DNA of 42,999 nt from Rhodanobacter sp. GTDB lineage: Bacteria > Pseudomonadota > Gammaproteobacteria > Xanthomonadales > Rhodanobacteraceae. Shown piece by piece: positions 1 to 8,169 of the stretch. The first letter of the stretch is position 1, and every line of letters begins with the position of its first letter. The translations under genes were made by a program, and so were the position numbers. Below the pieces are notes generated by a model, which saw only the letters and a program-made list of their open reading frames with translations, was not told the origin of the DNA and did no database searches. The stretch is taken from positions 1-42,999 of the forward strand of contig SCRF01000092.1 of assembly GCA_004322005.1 (NCBI GenBank), written 5' to 3'.

Positions 1-109
1 TCAAGCCCGAGGACAGACGCGCGGTCGCCTGGGATACGGCATTCTGCGACTTGGCGAGGTTGTTTTGCGCGGTCAGCGAGTTGATGTTGGTGAAAATGCT
101 AAGTGTCAT
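1..109 (-). CDS. fliC: Flagellin N-terminus (partial, runs off the left edge)
   Basis: Only the first 36 codons are in the window. They read MTLSIFTNINSLTAQNNLAK and onward to ATARLSSGL, the conserved flagellin D0 N-terminus that forms the inner filament core and the export signal. The ATG is preceded by AGGAGA about 5 bases upstream, a strong ribosome binding site. A sigma-28 promoter lies about 100 bases upstream (207-233), so this gene has its own late promoter and is not simply the last gene of the flg operon. Flagellin polymerises distal to FlgK and FlgL, whose genes lie immediately upstream. The rest of the gene, and whether further flagellin copies follow, cannot be seen. Confidence 0.93.
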   Translation of the reverse strand, partial: MTLSIFTNINSLTAQNNLAKSQNAVSQATARLSSGL

Positions 110-172
110 GGGTATCTCCTGAAGGGAAACCTGAAGCCGGTTTGTCTAAAGTTCTGCATCCCGGCGGTAAGG

Positions 173-186
173 CTCCAACGTTGGAG
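173..186. other. Perfect 14-bp palindrome in the flagellin leader
   Basis: CTCCAACGTTGGAG is a perfect palindrome lying between the sigma-28 start point (about 200) and the flagellin ribosome binding site. It could be a protein-binding site or a short RNA hairpin in the leader. No family assignment is made. Confidence 0.4.
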
Positions 187-206
187 TGCCACCCGCCTCA
201 GGTAGT

Positions 207-233
207 TTTTCGGCACCGACCGGGAATACTTGA
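207..233 (-). promoter_or_regulatory. Sigma-28 (FliA) promoter of the flagellin gene
   Basis: On the minus strand the sequence reads TCAAGTAT, an 11-base spacer, then GCCGAAAA. The FliA consensus is TAAAGTTT-N11-GCCGATAA. Spacing is exact and the core GCCGA is intact. It would start a leader of about 90 bases before the flagellin ATG at 109. The rest of the flgL-fliC gap (234-420) has no gene; it contains a GCGCCAGG-CTC-CCTGGCGC hairpin at 284-302 that may slow transcripts leaving flgL but lacks a T-run. Confidence 0.85.
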
Positions 234-420
234 GCGGTTCCCGCCGGATTTTTCTTGCATCTCACGCCAACCGTGTGGTAATCGCGCCAGGCTCCCTGGC
301 GCACGACGATCGACCAGTGCATCGAACGGCGTGGCCGTCGCGGTCCCTGGAGCGCTGCCGGCCCGGACGTCGCGTGCGGCCTGGTCGCGCCCCTGCCACG
401 ACAGGCGCCCCGCCAAGCGG

Positions 421-1647
421 TCACTTGATGTAGTCGAAAAGGGTCGTCGCCTTGATCTTGGCGAACGCCTGCTGCGATGCCTGCAACGCCGCGGACTGCA
501 CGGACAGATTGCTTATGGCCGTATAGATGTCCACATTCTGCACGCTGGACAACGTCTGCTGATAGGTGACTTTCAGGTCCTGGTAGACGGACTGCTGCTG
601 GTTGAGCGTATTCAGGCGCCCGCCGATCGACACCACGGTATTGGTCACGCCGGCCTTGGCCTGATCCAGCGATTCGATCTGCCGGTTCAGGTCGTTGGCC
701 AGTTGCGCATCGCTGCCGCCACCCTGCAGCGCGGCGATCATGTTGTCGAGCGTGGCGAACACATCCTGCTTGCCGCCGGCCTGGATCCGGACCGTGTCGC
801 CGCTGGCGGGCGTGCCGTTCATGGCCACGGTCATGCCGTTGAAGCTGATGCTGCCGCCATCCTGGTAGGTGCCGCCCACCGGACTGCCGCCGCTGTCGAG
901 CACCGGAGTGCCGCCGGCATTGGTGGCCGTCCAGCTGCCGCCGGCGCCGAACGTGATGGTGTAGCTGCCGCCGTTGGCGGCCGCGCCTACGCTCCATGCC
1001 GCCGGATCGGTGACGCTGTTGGCGCCGACCACCAGCGTGCCCGCATTGGCGGCGCCCGCGCTGGCGGCGAACGTGCCGTTGCCGGCCGGGAGATTCATGA
1101 ACAGGCCGCTGCCCGCATCGCTGGTCGGCACCTTCAGCCCCGGGCCGATCGACGCCATCTGGGTGGCATCGTTGCCGGCATAGCCGACCGCGCCGCCGGC
1201 CCCTTTCACGAACGGCGTGGTGGTGGTGCTGGTTCCGGCAAACAGGGCATTGCCGTTGCTGTCGCCGGCATTGGCCAGTTGCACCAGCTGGTCGCGCAAC
1301 TGGCCCAGTTGGGTGGCCATGCCTGCGCGGTCGCTGCCGGAGAGCGAACCGTTGATGCCCTGAATCGCCATCGACCGCACGCTGTCGAGCAGGTTGCCGG
1401 CCGAGCTCAACACGGTCTGCTCGTTGGAAAGGCGATTGGTGGCGCTGTCGATGTTGCCCGAATACTGGTCGTTGGCCGCCAGGATGTGGTTGAGGCTGAG
1501 CACCTGCCCGGCACCGGCCGGATCGTCCGAGGCCACATTGATGCGCTTGCCGGTGCTCACCTGGTTCTGGGTGATGGCCAGCGCGCTCTGCTGGTTCAGC
1601 ATGGTGCTGACCGACTGCTGGTACATCCAGCTGGTGGAAAGGCGCAT
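421..1647 (-). CDS. flgL: Hook-filament junction protein FlgL (HAP3)
   Basis: This 408-residue protein joins FlgK to the flagellin filament. The N-terminus MRLSTSWMYQQSVSTMLNQQ followed by the QNQVSTGKRINVASDDPAGA segment is the flagellin-like coiled-coil region typical of FlgL. The C-terminus ends in the matching helix with SNLSVQSAALQASQQAFAKI. The middle is Gly/Thr-rich and variable, as expected for the surface domain. The open frame extends far upstream into flgK, but the ATG at 1647 is supported by AGAGG 8 bases upstream, lying inside the last codons of flgK, and by the typical N-terminus. The flgK stop is only 5 bases away, so the two are translated from the same message. Confidence 0.96.
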   Translation of the reverse strand: MRLSTSWMYQQSVSTMLNQQSALAITQNQVSTGKRINVASDDPAGAGQVLSLNHILAANDQYSGNIDSATNRLSNEQTVLSSAGNLLDSVRSMAIQGINGSLSGSDRAGMATQLGQLRDQLVQLANAGDSNGNALFAGTSTTTTPFVKGAGGAVGYAGNDATQMASIGPGLKVPTSDAGSGLFMNLPAGNGTFAASAGAANAGTLVVGANSVTDPAAWSVGAAANGGSYTITFGAGGSWTATNAGGTPVLDSGGSPVGGTYQDGGSISFNGMTVAMNGTPASGDTVRIQAGGKQDVFATLDNMIAALQGGGSDAQLANDLNRQIESLDQAKAGVTNTVVSIGGRLNTLNQQQSVYQDLKVTYQQTLSSVQNVDIYTAISNLSVQSAALQASQQAFAKIKATTLFDYIK

Positions 1648-1652
1648 GGCGA

Positions 1653-3530
1653 TTACCTCTGGACAGCCGTCAGCAGGCTGGAAAAGATGGTCTGGGAGGT
1701 GGCGATCACCTGGGCCGATGCCTGGTAGGCCTGCTGGTACCGGACCAGGCTGGCCGCCTCCTCGTCGAGATTCACCCCCGACACGGCCTGCTGGGCCGAC
1801 ACGGCCTGGTTGTTGAGGCTGGTCTGGATGGTCAGGCTGGTCGCCGCCTGGCTGCCTGTCGTGCCGATCCGGGTGGTGAGGCTGGCGAAGGAAGACAGCA
1901 CCGAGGTGCTGCCGCCGTCGAGCACGCCGAAGCTGGCCATGCCGGCCATCGCCAGCGCATTGCTGTTGTCGTTCAGCCCGTTGGTGTTGGCCGCCACCGC
2001 GAAAGTGTCGCCAGCCGCCGGCGTGCCGGACACCGACAGGCTCCAGCCGTTGGCGCCGATCGGCTGGCCGGGACTGTAGGCGCCGCTGGCCAGCACCGTG
2101 CCGCCGCTGTCGGTGACCTGGTAGGCATTGGCGGCGGTGAAGGCGATGGTGGCATTGCCGAGCAGCGCCGGATTGGCGGGGTCGGTCACCATCACCGCCG
2201 ATGCCGTGGCATTGCCGGTATTGGCGCTGCCGGCACTGACGGTCAGGGCCGCTGCCGCCGCGATGCCGGACGGGTTGGTGAGGGTGACCGTCAATCCGGT
2301 GGCCGCGTTGCGGGTCGGCCGGATCTGGTAGCTGTCGCCCGCCTGCGCGGTGCCGGAAACGCTGAAGGTCAGGCCATCCGCCGAAAGGGTGCCGTTGGCA
2401 TTGGTGGTCAGCGGCACGTTCCGCCCGGCGGTGGTCTGCAGGGTCCACAGGCTGCCGTTGTAGCTGAGCGTGTAGTCCGAGGCGGTCAGCTTCGATACGT
2501 CGCTGACGCTGGCCGCCACCGTGGCATTGCCCTGGTTGCTGCTGGCGGCGAGCACGCCCGGCGCGGGCACGCTGAAGATCGGCGCACCCTGCATGCCGTT
2601 GAGATCCAGCCCCTGCGCCTGCTGCTTGTTCACGCTGGTGGCCAGCGCCACGGCGGCCTGGCCGAGCTGGTTCTGCACCGGATCGAGCACGTTCGTGCGG
2701 TAGTCCAGCAACGCGCCGAGCTTGCCGCCGCCGACGCGGGACGAGATGTCGTTGCCGGAGCTGTCGAACACATCCTGCCGGGTCGGGTCGTACGCATTGC
2801 CGCCGGTGGCCAGCGGATAGGCATTGGCGCCGCTGACCAGCGCCTGGCCATTGGACGAGTAGACGCTCACCGTGCCGTTGCTCTCGTTGACGGCGCTCAC
2901 CCCGAGGTAGCCGGAAAGCGTCTGCACCAGGGCGTCGCGCTGGTCGAGCAGCGCATTCGGCGGGTCGGTGACGCTGACCTGGCTGATCTGCTTGTTCAGG
3001 TCGGCGATGCTGCCGATCACGCTGTTGATGCTGCTGACCGTGCCGGCGATCTGGCTGTCGATCTGGCCGCGCTGCGCATCCAGCTGCTGGCCCAGGGTGT
3101 TGAACACGGTCGCCATCGAGCCGGCGCTGCCCAGCAGGGCCTGGCGCGCGGAGGCACTGTTCGGCGCATTGGCCACCGTGCCGAAGGCGCCATAGAAGCT
3201 GTCGAGCGAACCCTGCAGATCGCCGCTGGCACTGAGCGCGTTGTTCAGCGTGCTGGCCAGGTCGTTGAAGGTGGTGGCGCGCTGCAGGCTGGAATTGCTG
3301 TTCTGTACCGCGCTGGTCAGGTAAGCGCTGTAGGCACGCTGCACCGCCACCACCTTGACGCCGCTGCCGATGGTGTAGCGACCGTTGGACTGGCTGATCT
3401 GCTCGGTCTGCTGCACCAGCTGCCGGCTGTAGCCGGGCGTGTTGGTGTTGCTGATGTTGTTGCCCACGGTATTGAGCGCCACCTGGGCAGCGCCGAGTCC
3501 CGAGATACCAATGCCGAGCATGTCACCCAT
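1653..3530 (-). CDS. flgK: Hook-associated protein FlgK (HAP1)
   Basis: This 625-residue protein is the first hook-filament junction protein, placed on the hook tip after FlgE assembly. The N-terminal rod-family motif is present (GISGLGAAQVALNTVGNNIS, then NTNTPGYSRQ), and the C-terminus has the conserved LDEEAASLVRYQQAYQASAQ segment. The central domain is long and rich in Ala, Thr and Ser. The start chosen is the ATG at 3530, with AGGAA about 8 bases upstream; an in-frame ATG at 3521 is possible. It follows flgJ after a 180-base gap occupied by an inverted repeat, the largest gap in the flgB-L run. Confidence 0.96.
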   Translation of the reverse strand: MGDMLGIGISGLGAAQVALNTVGNNISNTNTPGYSRQLVQQTEQISQSNGRYTIGSGVKVVAVQRAYSAYLTSAVQNSNSSLQRATTFNDLASTLNNALSASGDLQGSLDSFYGAFGTVANAPNSASARQALLGSAGSMATVFNTLGQQLDAQRGQIDSQIAGTVSSINSVIGSIADLNKQISQVSVTDPPNALLDQRDALVQTLSGYLGVSAVNESNGTVSVYSSNGQALVSGANAYPLATGGNAYDPTRQDVFDSSGNDISSRVGGGKLGALLDYRTNVLDPVQNQLGQAAVALATSVNKQQAQGLDLNGMQGAPIFSVPAPGVLAASSNQGNATVAASVSDVSKLTASDYTLSYNGSLWTLQTTAGRNVPLTTNANGTLSADGLTFSVSGTAQAGDSYQIRPTRNAATGLTVTLTNPSGIAAAAALTVSAGSANTGNATASAVMVTDPANPALLGNATIAFTAANAYQVTDSGGTVLASGAYSPGQPIGANGWSLSVSGTPAAGDTFAVAANTNGLNDNSNALAMAGMASFGVLDGGSTSVLSSFASLTTRIGTTGSQAATSLTIQTSLNNQAVSAQQAVSGVNLDEEAASLVRYQQAYQASAQVIATSQTIFSSLLTAVQR

Positions 3531-3541
3531 GAGTAGTTCCT

Positions 3542-3703
3542 GGCAGTCTGTCGGGCTTTGCTGGTCGAGGCGAGAATTCGGCTGTGCGAGGACAGATTTT
3601 CGACGTTTCGTCGGCCCATAGTGGTTCTATCGGCACTGAGCGGCGGATAGTGGACCGCACAACCGGATTCGCAGCCCGGCCGAGCAAAGTCCGACAGGCT
3701 GCT
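3542..3703. repeat. MITE-like element with ~47-bp imperfect inverted repeats, between flgJ and flgK
   Basis: The left arm 3542-3588 and the reverse complement of the right arm 3656-3703 align almost end to end. GCAGTCTGTCGGGCTTTGCT matches GCAGCCTGTCGGACTTTGCT, and after about 12 less similar bases GAATTCGGCTGTGCG matches GAATCCGGTTGTGCG. The unpaired centre is about 67 bases. There is no coding capacity. It fills nearly all of the flgJ-flgK gap, so a large RNA hairpin would form in the operon message. No target-site duplication was identified by eye. Confidence 0.7.
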
Positions 3704-3710
3704 AGACGCT

Positions 3711-4703
3711 TCATTCTGTTGAAATCGGCGGACTGACGCCGTTCTTGAGCGCAGCCAGTGCCTGACGCATCACCGGACTGTCGGCGATGGCGGCGATCTT
3801 GGACGCATAAGCGGGATCGGTGGCGTAACGGCCGATGGTCAGCCCGCGCGCAAAACCCAGTACGTCGTCGCCCTTGCCGAGGGCACCGGCATAGCGGGGG
3901 TTTTCGCCGACCAGCCGGGCAAAATCCTCGAACGATGCCTCCGGCGTGGCATACGCACGGAACTGGGCCTGTCGCCGCACCGGCACGCCGCCCTCGAACT
4001 CGAGCGTCGGGACGTTGACGCGCCCGCCATCCCATCCGATACCGGCCTTGATGCCGAACAGGTTGTTGCTGCTGCTGCCGTCCGCATGCGCCGGCATGTG
4101 CTTGCCCCACTGGGTCTCCAGTGCCGCCTGGGCCAGCACGGCACGCAGCGAGACGCCCAGCTTCGCAGCCACCTTTCCTGCATAGGGCGCCAGCTTGCTG
4201 ACGAACTGCTCGGCATCGGCGTAGACCGGGTTGCCGGAAACCCAGCGCGATGCCGCCTGCCCGGCCGCACGGGCGGCACTGATCACCGAACCCAGGCGCT
4301 GGTGCCAGTCGTCTTTCGAAGCGTCGGTCGCCGCCTCGTGCGACGCCGTAGTTGCCGGCGATTGGCCGGTAGCGGCCGATCCGGCAGCCTGACCGCCGAG
4401 CTGGCGAACCAGCATTGCGGCAATGCCCAGGCCATGCCCCTGCGCCGCGAGCGTCACCGACAGCTGTTGATCGAACAGCCCCTGCCAGGTATTGCCGGAC
4501 TGGCTGTCGAACAACGGATCGCCGTAATTGGCATCGCGCATCGACTTCAGCATCATCTGGGTGAAAATGGATTCGAATTGTCGGGCGACCACCGGCAACG
4601 CCGCCTTGCTGTCGGTCTGCGCCTGCTGACGCAGCGCGCCGAACCCGGACAGGTCGGCCCAGGTGTCGACATTCTGGATCGCGTTGCCTGCCCCGATCGC
4701 CAT
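3711..4703 (-). CDS. flgJ: Flagellar rod cap / peptidoglycan hydrolase FlgJ
   Basis: This 330-residue two-domain FlgJ opens a hole in peptidoglycan and caps the growing rod. The N-terminal rod-binding domain contains ARQFESIFTQMMLKSMRDAN around residue 40. After a Gly/Ala/Thr linker, the C-terminal half is a glucosaminidase-type muramidase (FVSKLAPYAGKVAAKLGVSL, ALETQWGKHMP, NNLFGIKAG), with the Glu of ALETQWG as the expected catalytic acid. Some alphaproteobacteria lack this second domain; here it is present. The ATG at 4703 overlaps the end of flgI (stop at 4703-4705), so the two are translationally coupled. Confidence 0.96.
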   Translation of the reverse strand: MAIGAGNAIQNVDTWADLSGFGALRQQAQTDSKAALPVVARQFESIFTQMMLKSMRDANYGDPLFDSQSGNTWQGLFDQQLSVTLAAQGHGLGIAAMLVRQLGGQAAGSAATGQSPATTASHEAATDASKDDWHQRLGSVISAARAAGQAASRWVSGNPVYADAEQFVSKLAPYAGKVAAKLGVSLRAVLAQAALETQWGKHMPAHADGSSSNNLFGIKAGIGWDGGRVNVPTLEFEGGVPVRRQAQFRAYATPEASFEDFARLVGENPRYAGALGKGDDVLGFARGLTIGRYATDPAYASKIAAIADSPVMRQALAALKNGVSPPISTE

Positions 4704-5905
4704 CAGATCACCACCAATTCGGCATGCAGCGCACCGGCCTGCTTCAGCGCCTGCAGGATCGAGATCAGGTCGCTCGGCGCCGCGCCCACCTGGTTGACCG
4801 CACGCACGATGGTGTCCAGGCTCACGCCCGGGCCGAACCTGAACATGTGCGCGCCGCTTTCGCTGATCTGGACGCTGCTGTTCTGCACGATCGCGGTCTG
4901 GCCATTGCCGAAGGGCGCTGGCTGACTGACCTGGGGTTGTTCGCTGATGGTGACCTGAATCGAGCCGTGCGCGACCGCGGCGGCGCTGACCCTCACGTCG
5001 GATCCGATCACCACCGTGCCCGTGCGCGAATTGACCACCACCCGTGCCGGCGGGCTGCCCGGGGTGACATCCAGACTCTGGATCGCGCCGAGCCAGGCAA
5101 CCTTCTGCGACGGGTCCAGCGGCGCGCGCACGGATACCGTGCCGCCGTCGACCGCCGCGGCCGTGCCCGCGCCATACGCCTGATTGACGGCCTGCGCGAT
5201 ACGCGCGGCGGTGGTGAAATCCGGCGTGTTGAGGTTGAGCATCAGGTTGCCTTGCTTGCCGAACGACGAAGCCACGCTGCGCTCGACCGAAGCGCCATTG
5301 GGAATGCGGCCGCTGTCGGTGATATTCACCTGGACGCTGGAACCGCTCTTGCCCTGCGCGCTGGCGCCACCGATCACCACGCTGCCCTGCGCCACCGCAT
5401 ACACGTTGCCGTCGGCGCCGCGCAGCGGAGTCATCAGCAGTTGACCGCCGCGCAGGCTCTTGGCATTGCCGATCGAGGCCACGGTGACGTCGATCGTCTG
5501 GCCCGGCTTGGCGAACGGCGGCAGATCGGCCGTGACGATGACCGCCGCGGCATTCTTCAACTGCGGGCGCGCATTGGCCGGCACCGTGATGCCGAACTGC
5601 TGCAGCATGTTTTCCAGGCTCTGCGTGGTGAACGGCGCCTGCGTGGTCTGGTCGCCGCTGCCGTCGAGGCCCACGACCAGGCCGTAGCCGATCAGCTGGT
5701 TGCTGCGCACGCCGCCGATCGACGCCAGATCCTGGATTCGTTCGGCATGCGCCGGCGCGATCATCAACGAGCACAGCGCAAGGCAGAATACGAGCCATAC
5801 ATGGACACCCCTTCCCCTCTGGACAGAGGGGGAGAGGGTGCCGTACGGGTTCGTGCCCTCGTGCCTTCCCGCTGCGGGCAAGGGAATGAACGAATGGGGT
5901 TTCAT
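4703..5905 (-). CDS. flgI: Flagellar P-ring protein FlgI, with an odd N-terminal extension
   Basis: FlgI forms the P-ring in the peptidoglycan layer around the rod. The mature part is typical, starting [20 protein letters not shown] and continuing [16 protein letters not shown] signal peptide core ([19 protein letters not shown]) precedes it. Upstream of that core are about 33 residues encoded by palindromic DNA, ending SPSVQRGRG, which is not FlgI-like. The only in-frame ATG upstream of the mature protein other than one inside the signal core is at 5905, directly after the flgH TAG stop, with no good ribosome binding site. A repeat appears to have inserted at the original start and been captured as an extended signal-peptide n-region. 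The true start could be a non-ATG codon. Confidence 0.93.
   Translation of the reverse strand: MKPHSFIPLPAAGRHEGTNPYGTLSPSVQRGRGVHVWLVFCLALCSLMIAPAHAERIQDLASIGGVRSNQLIGYGLVVGLDGSGDQTTQAPFTTQSLENMLQQFGITVPANARPQLKNAAAVIVTADLPPFAKPGQTIDVTVASIGNAKSLRGGQLLMTPLRGADGNVYAVAQGSVVIGGASAQGKSGSSVQVNITDSGRIPNGASVERSVASSFGKQGNLMLNLNTPDFTTAARIAQAVNQAYGAGTAAAVDGGTVSVRAPLDPSQKVAWLGAIQSLDVTPGSPPARVVVNSRTGTVVIGSDVRVSAAAVAHGSIQVTISEQPQVSQPAPFGNGQTAIVQNSSVQISESGAHMFRFGPGVSLDTIVRAVNQVGAAPSDLISILQALKQAGALHAELVVI
5806..5840. repeat. Palindromic repeat inside the 5' end of flgI
   Basis: An inverted repeat is centred on CCTCTGGACAGAGG, with C-rich and G-rich arms (CCCTTCC on the left, GGGAGAGGG on the right). A second smaller palindrome, TTCCCGCTGCGGGCAAGGGA, lies at 5864-5883. 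Such C/G-rich palindromes are normally extragenic in Xanthomonadales; here they fall between the flgH stop and the signal-peptide core of flgI. Confidence 0.6.
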
Positions 5906-6592
5906 CTAAAAGGGCATCCATTTGGAGTTGAAGAAGCGCGCCAGCCATCCTTGCGTGTTGGCGTCGGCCAGCGAGCCCCGCCCGGTGTAGCTGATGCGTG
6001 CATCGGCCACCCGGGTCGACGCGATGCTGTTGTCCGGCAGGATGTCCTGCGGGCGCACGATGCCGGCGATCCGGATCAGCTCCTGGCCCTGGTTGATGGT
6101 CAGCAATTTCTCGCCACGCACAACCAGGTTGCCGTTGGACAGGCGCCTGGATACGGTGACCGTGATCTGGCCGGTGAGCTGGTTGCTCTGGCTGCTGGAA
6201 CCCGCCCCGTCGAATGAGTTCTTGCCATTCAGCGCACTGCTCGCCGGCAAGCCGGCGAGCGTGGCCGCCTGGCCGAGCAGGGTCGGCGCAGCGAGGGCGA
6301 CGCTGTCGTTCTTGCTGGTGCTGGTGGTGGCTTTCTTGCTCGCCTGCGTGCTCTCCTGCAGCACGATGGTCAGGATGTCGCCGACACGATGCGCGCGCGG
6401 ATCGCTGAACAGCTCCATGTTCTGCGCATCGTGGTAGATCGCGCCGTCGACCGATGGCGCCTGTGGCGATTCCATCGGTGCCGTGGCCGCCCACTGCCCG
6501 TCGTCGCGCACTGCCCCGCGGGTGCTGCAGCCGGCCAGCGCCAGCAAGCCGGCAATCGCGAATCCGCGCAACGCTGATTTGATCGACGGCAT
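5906..6592 (-). CDS. flgH: Flagellar L-ring lipoprotein FlgH
   Basis: FlgH forms the L-ring in the outer membrane. The N-terminus has a lipoprotein signal with the lipobox LALAGC, followed by the conserved region GAIYHDAQNMELFSDPRAHRVGDILTIVL. The C-terminus contains RISYTGRGSLADANTQGWLA, typical of FlgH. Two starts are possible. The ATG at 6592 gives 228 residues and has GAGAA about 6 bases upstream. The GTG at 6604 overlaps the flgG stop as GTGA but has a poorer ribosome binding site. I prefer 6592. The TAG stop abuts the flgI ATG with no space. Confidence 0.95.
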   Translation of the reverse strand: MPSIKSALRGFAIAGLLALAGCSTRGAVRDDGQWAATAPMESPQAPSVDGAIYHDAQNMELFSDPRAHRVGDILTIVLQESTQASKKATTSTSKNDSVALAAPTLLGQAATLAGLPASSALNGKNSFDGAGSSSQSNQLTGQITVTVSRRLSNGNLVVRGEKLLTINQGQELIRIAGIVRPQDILPDNSIASTRVADARISYTGRGSLADANTQGWLARFFNSKWMPF

Positions 6593-6600
6593 GGCGGTTC

Positions 6601-7386
6601 TCACAGCTTGTTGGTGAGGGTCTGCAGCATCTGGTCGCTGCTGCTGATGGCCTTGGAATTCATCTCGTAGGTACGCTGGGTCTCGATCATGTTCACCATC
6701 TCCTCCACCACATTGACGTTGGAGGATTCGAGCGCCCCCTGCTGCAGCGTGCCCATGCCACTCAACCCCGGCTGACCGGTCTGCGGCGAACCGCTCGACG
6801 CGGTCTCCACATAGAGGTTGCCGCCCTGCGACTGCAGACCGGCCGGGTTGATGAAGTCGGCCAGCTGCAGCGTGCCGATCTGCACGGCCGTCGCCGAACC
6901 GGCAGTCGTGGCCGACACCGTGCCGTCACTGCCGATGGTGAGGCTCTGCACGTTGCTCGGCAGGGTGATGGCCGGCTCCAGCGCATACCCCTCCGCGGTC
7001 ACCACCTGACCGTTGGCATCGGTATGCAGCGAACCGTCGCGGGTGTAGGCGGTGGTGCCGTCGGGCAGGCTGACCTGCAGGAAACCGCGCCCCTGGATGG
7101 CCACGTCCATCGAGTTGCCGGTCTGCGAGAGATTGCCCTGCGTGAACAATTTCTCGGTGCCGACGACCCGCACGCCGGTGCCCAGCATCAGCCCCGACGG
7201 CGACTGGGTCTGTTCCGTCGTCTGGCCACCGGCCTGGCCCTTGTTCTGGTAAATCAGATCCTGGAACGACGCACGCGAACTCTTGAAGCCGGTGGTGTTC
7301 GCATTGGCAAGATTGTTGGCGATGACATCCATGCGCGTCTGCTGCGCATCAAGGCCGGTCTTGGCGATCCAAAGGGAAGAAAGCAT
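6601..7386 (-). CDS. flgG: Flagellar distal rod protein FlgG
   Basis: FlgG, 261 residues, builds the distal rod. It shows the rod/hook N-terminal motif ([20 protein letters not shown]), the FlgG-specific region [20 protein letters not shown], and the C-terminal [20 protein letters not shown] followed by [20 protein letters not shown]. The length matches the family (about 260). The ribosome binding site is GGAGATGACCC before the ATG. It sits 33 bases after flgF and overlaps or abuts flgH in the conserved flgFGHI order. Confidence 0.97.
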   Translation of the reverse strand: MLSSLWIAKTGLDAQQTRMDVIANNLANANTTGFKSSRASFQDLIYQNKGQAGGQTTEQTQSPSGLMLGTGVRVVGTEKLFTQGNLSQTGNSMDVAIQGRGFLQVSLPDGTTAYTRDGSLHTDANGQVVTAEGYALEPAITLPSNVQSLTIGSDGTVSATTAGSATAVQIGTLQLADFINPAGLQSQGGNLYVETASSGSPQTGQPGLSGMGTLQQGALESSNVNVVEEMVNMIETQRTYEMNSKAISSSDQMLQTLTNKL

Positions 7387-7419
7387 GGGTCATCTCCAGA
7401 TAAATGGCGCAGCCGCCCA

Positions 7420-8160
7420 TCAGTTCGGCTGCAGAAGTTTGCTGGTGGCTGCGGCGTTGTCCTCGGCGCTCTTGATCGACTTGATCTGCATGTCGTACTG
7501 CCGCGACAGCGCGATCATCTGCACCAGTTGGTCCGAGGCGTTGACGTTGCTGTTTTCCAGCGCGCCGGAAGTGACCCGCACGCTGGAATCGGCCGCGGCC
7601 TGTCCGCCATTGGCCATGTGCATGAGTCCGTCTGTGCCCTGCACCAGTTGCGTCGGATCGGGGTTCACGAGCCGGATGCGGTCCAGCGTCGCCTCGGAAT
7701 TGGGCCCCGATCCGACCGGCACGGTGGAAATGGTGCCGTCGTCGCCGATGCTGATCTGCGCGCTGTCGGACAGGTTGATCGGACCGGCGCTGCCCAGCAC
7801 CGGATTGCCCCTGGCATCGGTCAACTGACCGTCGGCTGTCAACTGCAGGTCGCCGGCACGCGTATATCCCTCCGATCCGTCGGGTGCCTGGACGGCGATC
7901 CAGCCACTGCCGTGGATCGCCACGTCGAGCGAACGTCCGGTGCTCGTGGTTGCGCCCTGCGCCGGATCCTGGCCAATGCCCTGGGCCACGGCATTGATCC
8001 GGGTCGGCTGCCCGCTGCCTTGCACGGGCAGGCTCAGGAAGGCGGTCATCCCGCTCTTGAAGCCCACCGTGGAGGCATTCGCCAGATTGTTGCTGACCGC
8101 CGCCTGGGCACGCATGATCTGCGTTGCCCCGGTCATCGCCACATACAGGGAATGGTCCAT
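7420..8160 (-). CDS. flgF: Flagellar proximal rod protein FlgF
   Basis: FlgF, 246 residues, is a proximal rod subunit. The N-terminus MDHSLYVAMTGATQIMRAQA followed by AAVSNNLANASTVGFKS is the FlgF variant of the rod motif. The C-terminal helix carries LENSNVNASDQLVQMIALSR. The length fits the family. The gene starts 9 bases after the flgE stop, consistent with one transcript. Confidence 0.97.
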   Translation of the reverse strand: MDHSLYVAMTGATQIMRAQAAVSNNLANASTVGFKSGMTAFLSLPVQGSGQPTRINAVAQGIGQDPAQGATTSTGRSLDVAIHGSGWIAVQAPDGSEGYTRAGDLQLTADGQLTDARGNPVLGSAGPINLSDSAQISIGDDGTISTVPVGSGPNSEATLDRIRLVNPDPTQLVQGTDGLMHMANGGQAAADSSVRVTSGALENSNVNASDQLVQMIALSRQYDMQIKSIKSAEDNAAATSKLLQPN

Positions 8161-8169
8161 GGCCGCCGA

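Noticed and set aside
172..192. A sigma-54 promoter in the flagellin leader (TGGCACTCCAACGTTGG on the minus strand)
   Set aside because: The -24 half is good but GC is absent at the -12 position; the sigma-28 site just upstream is a far better match.
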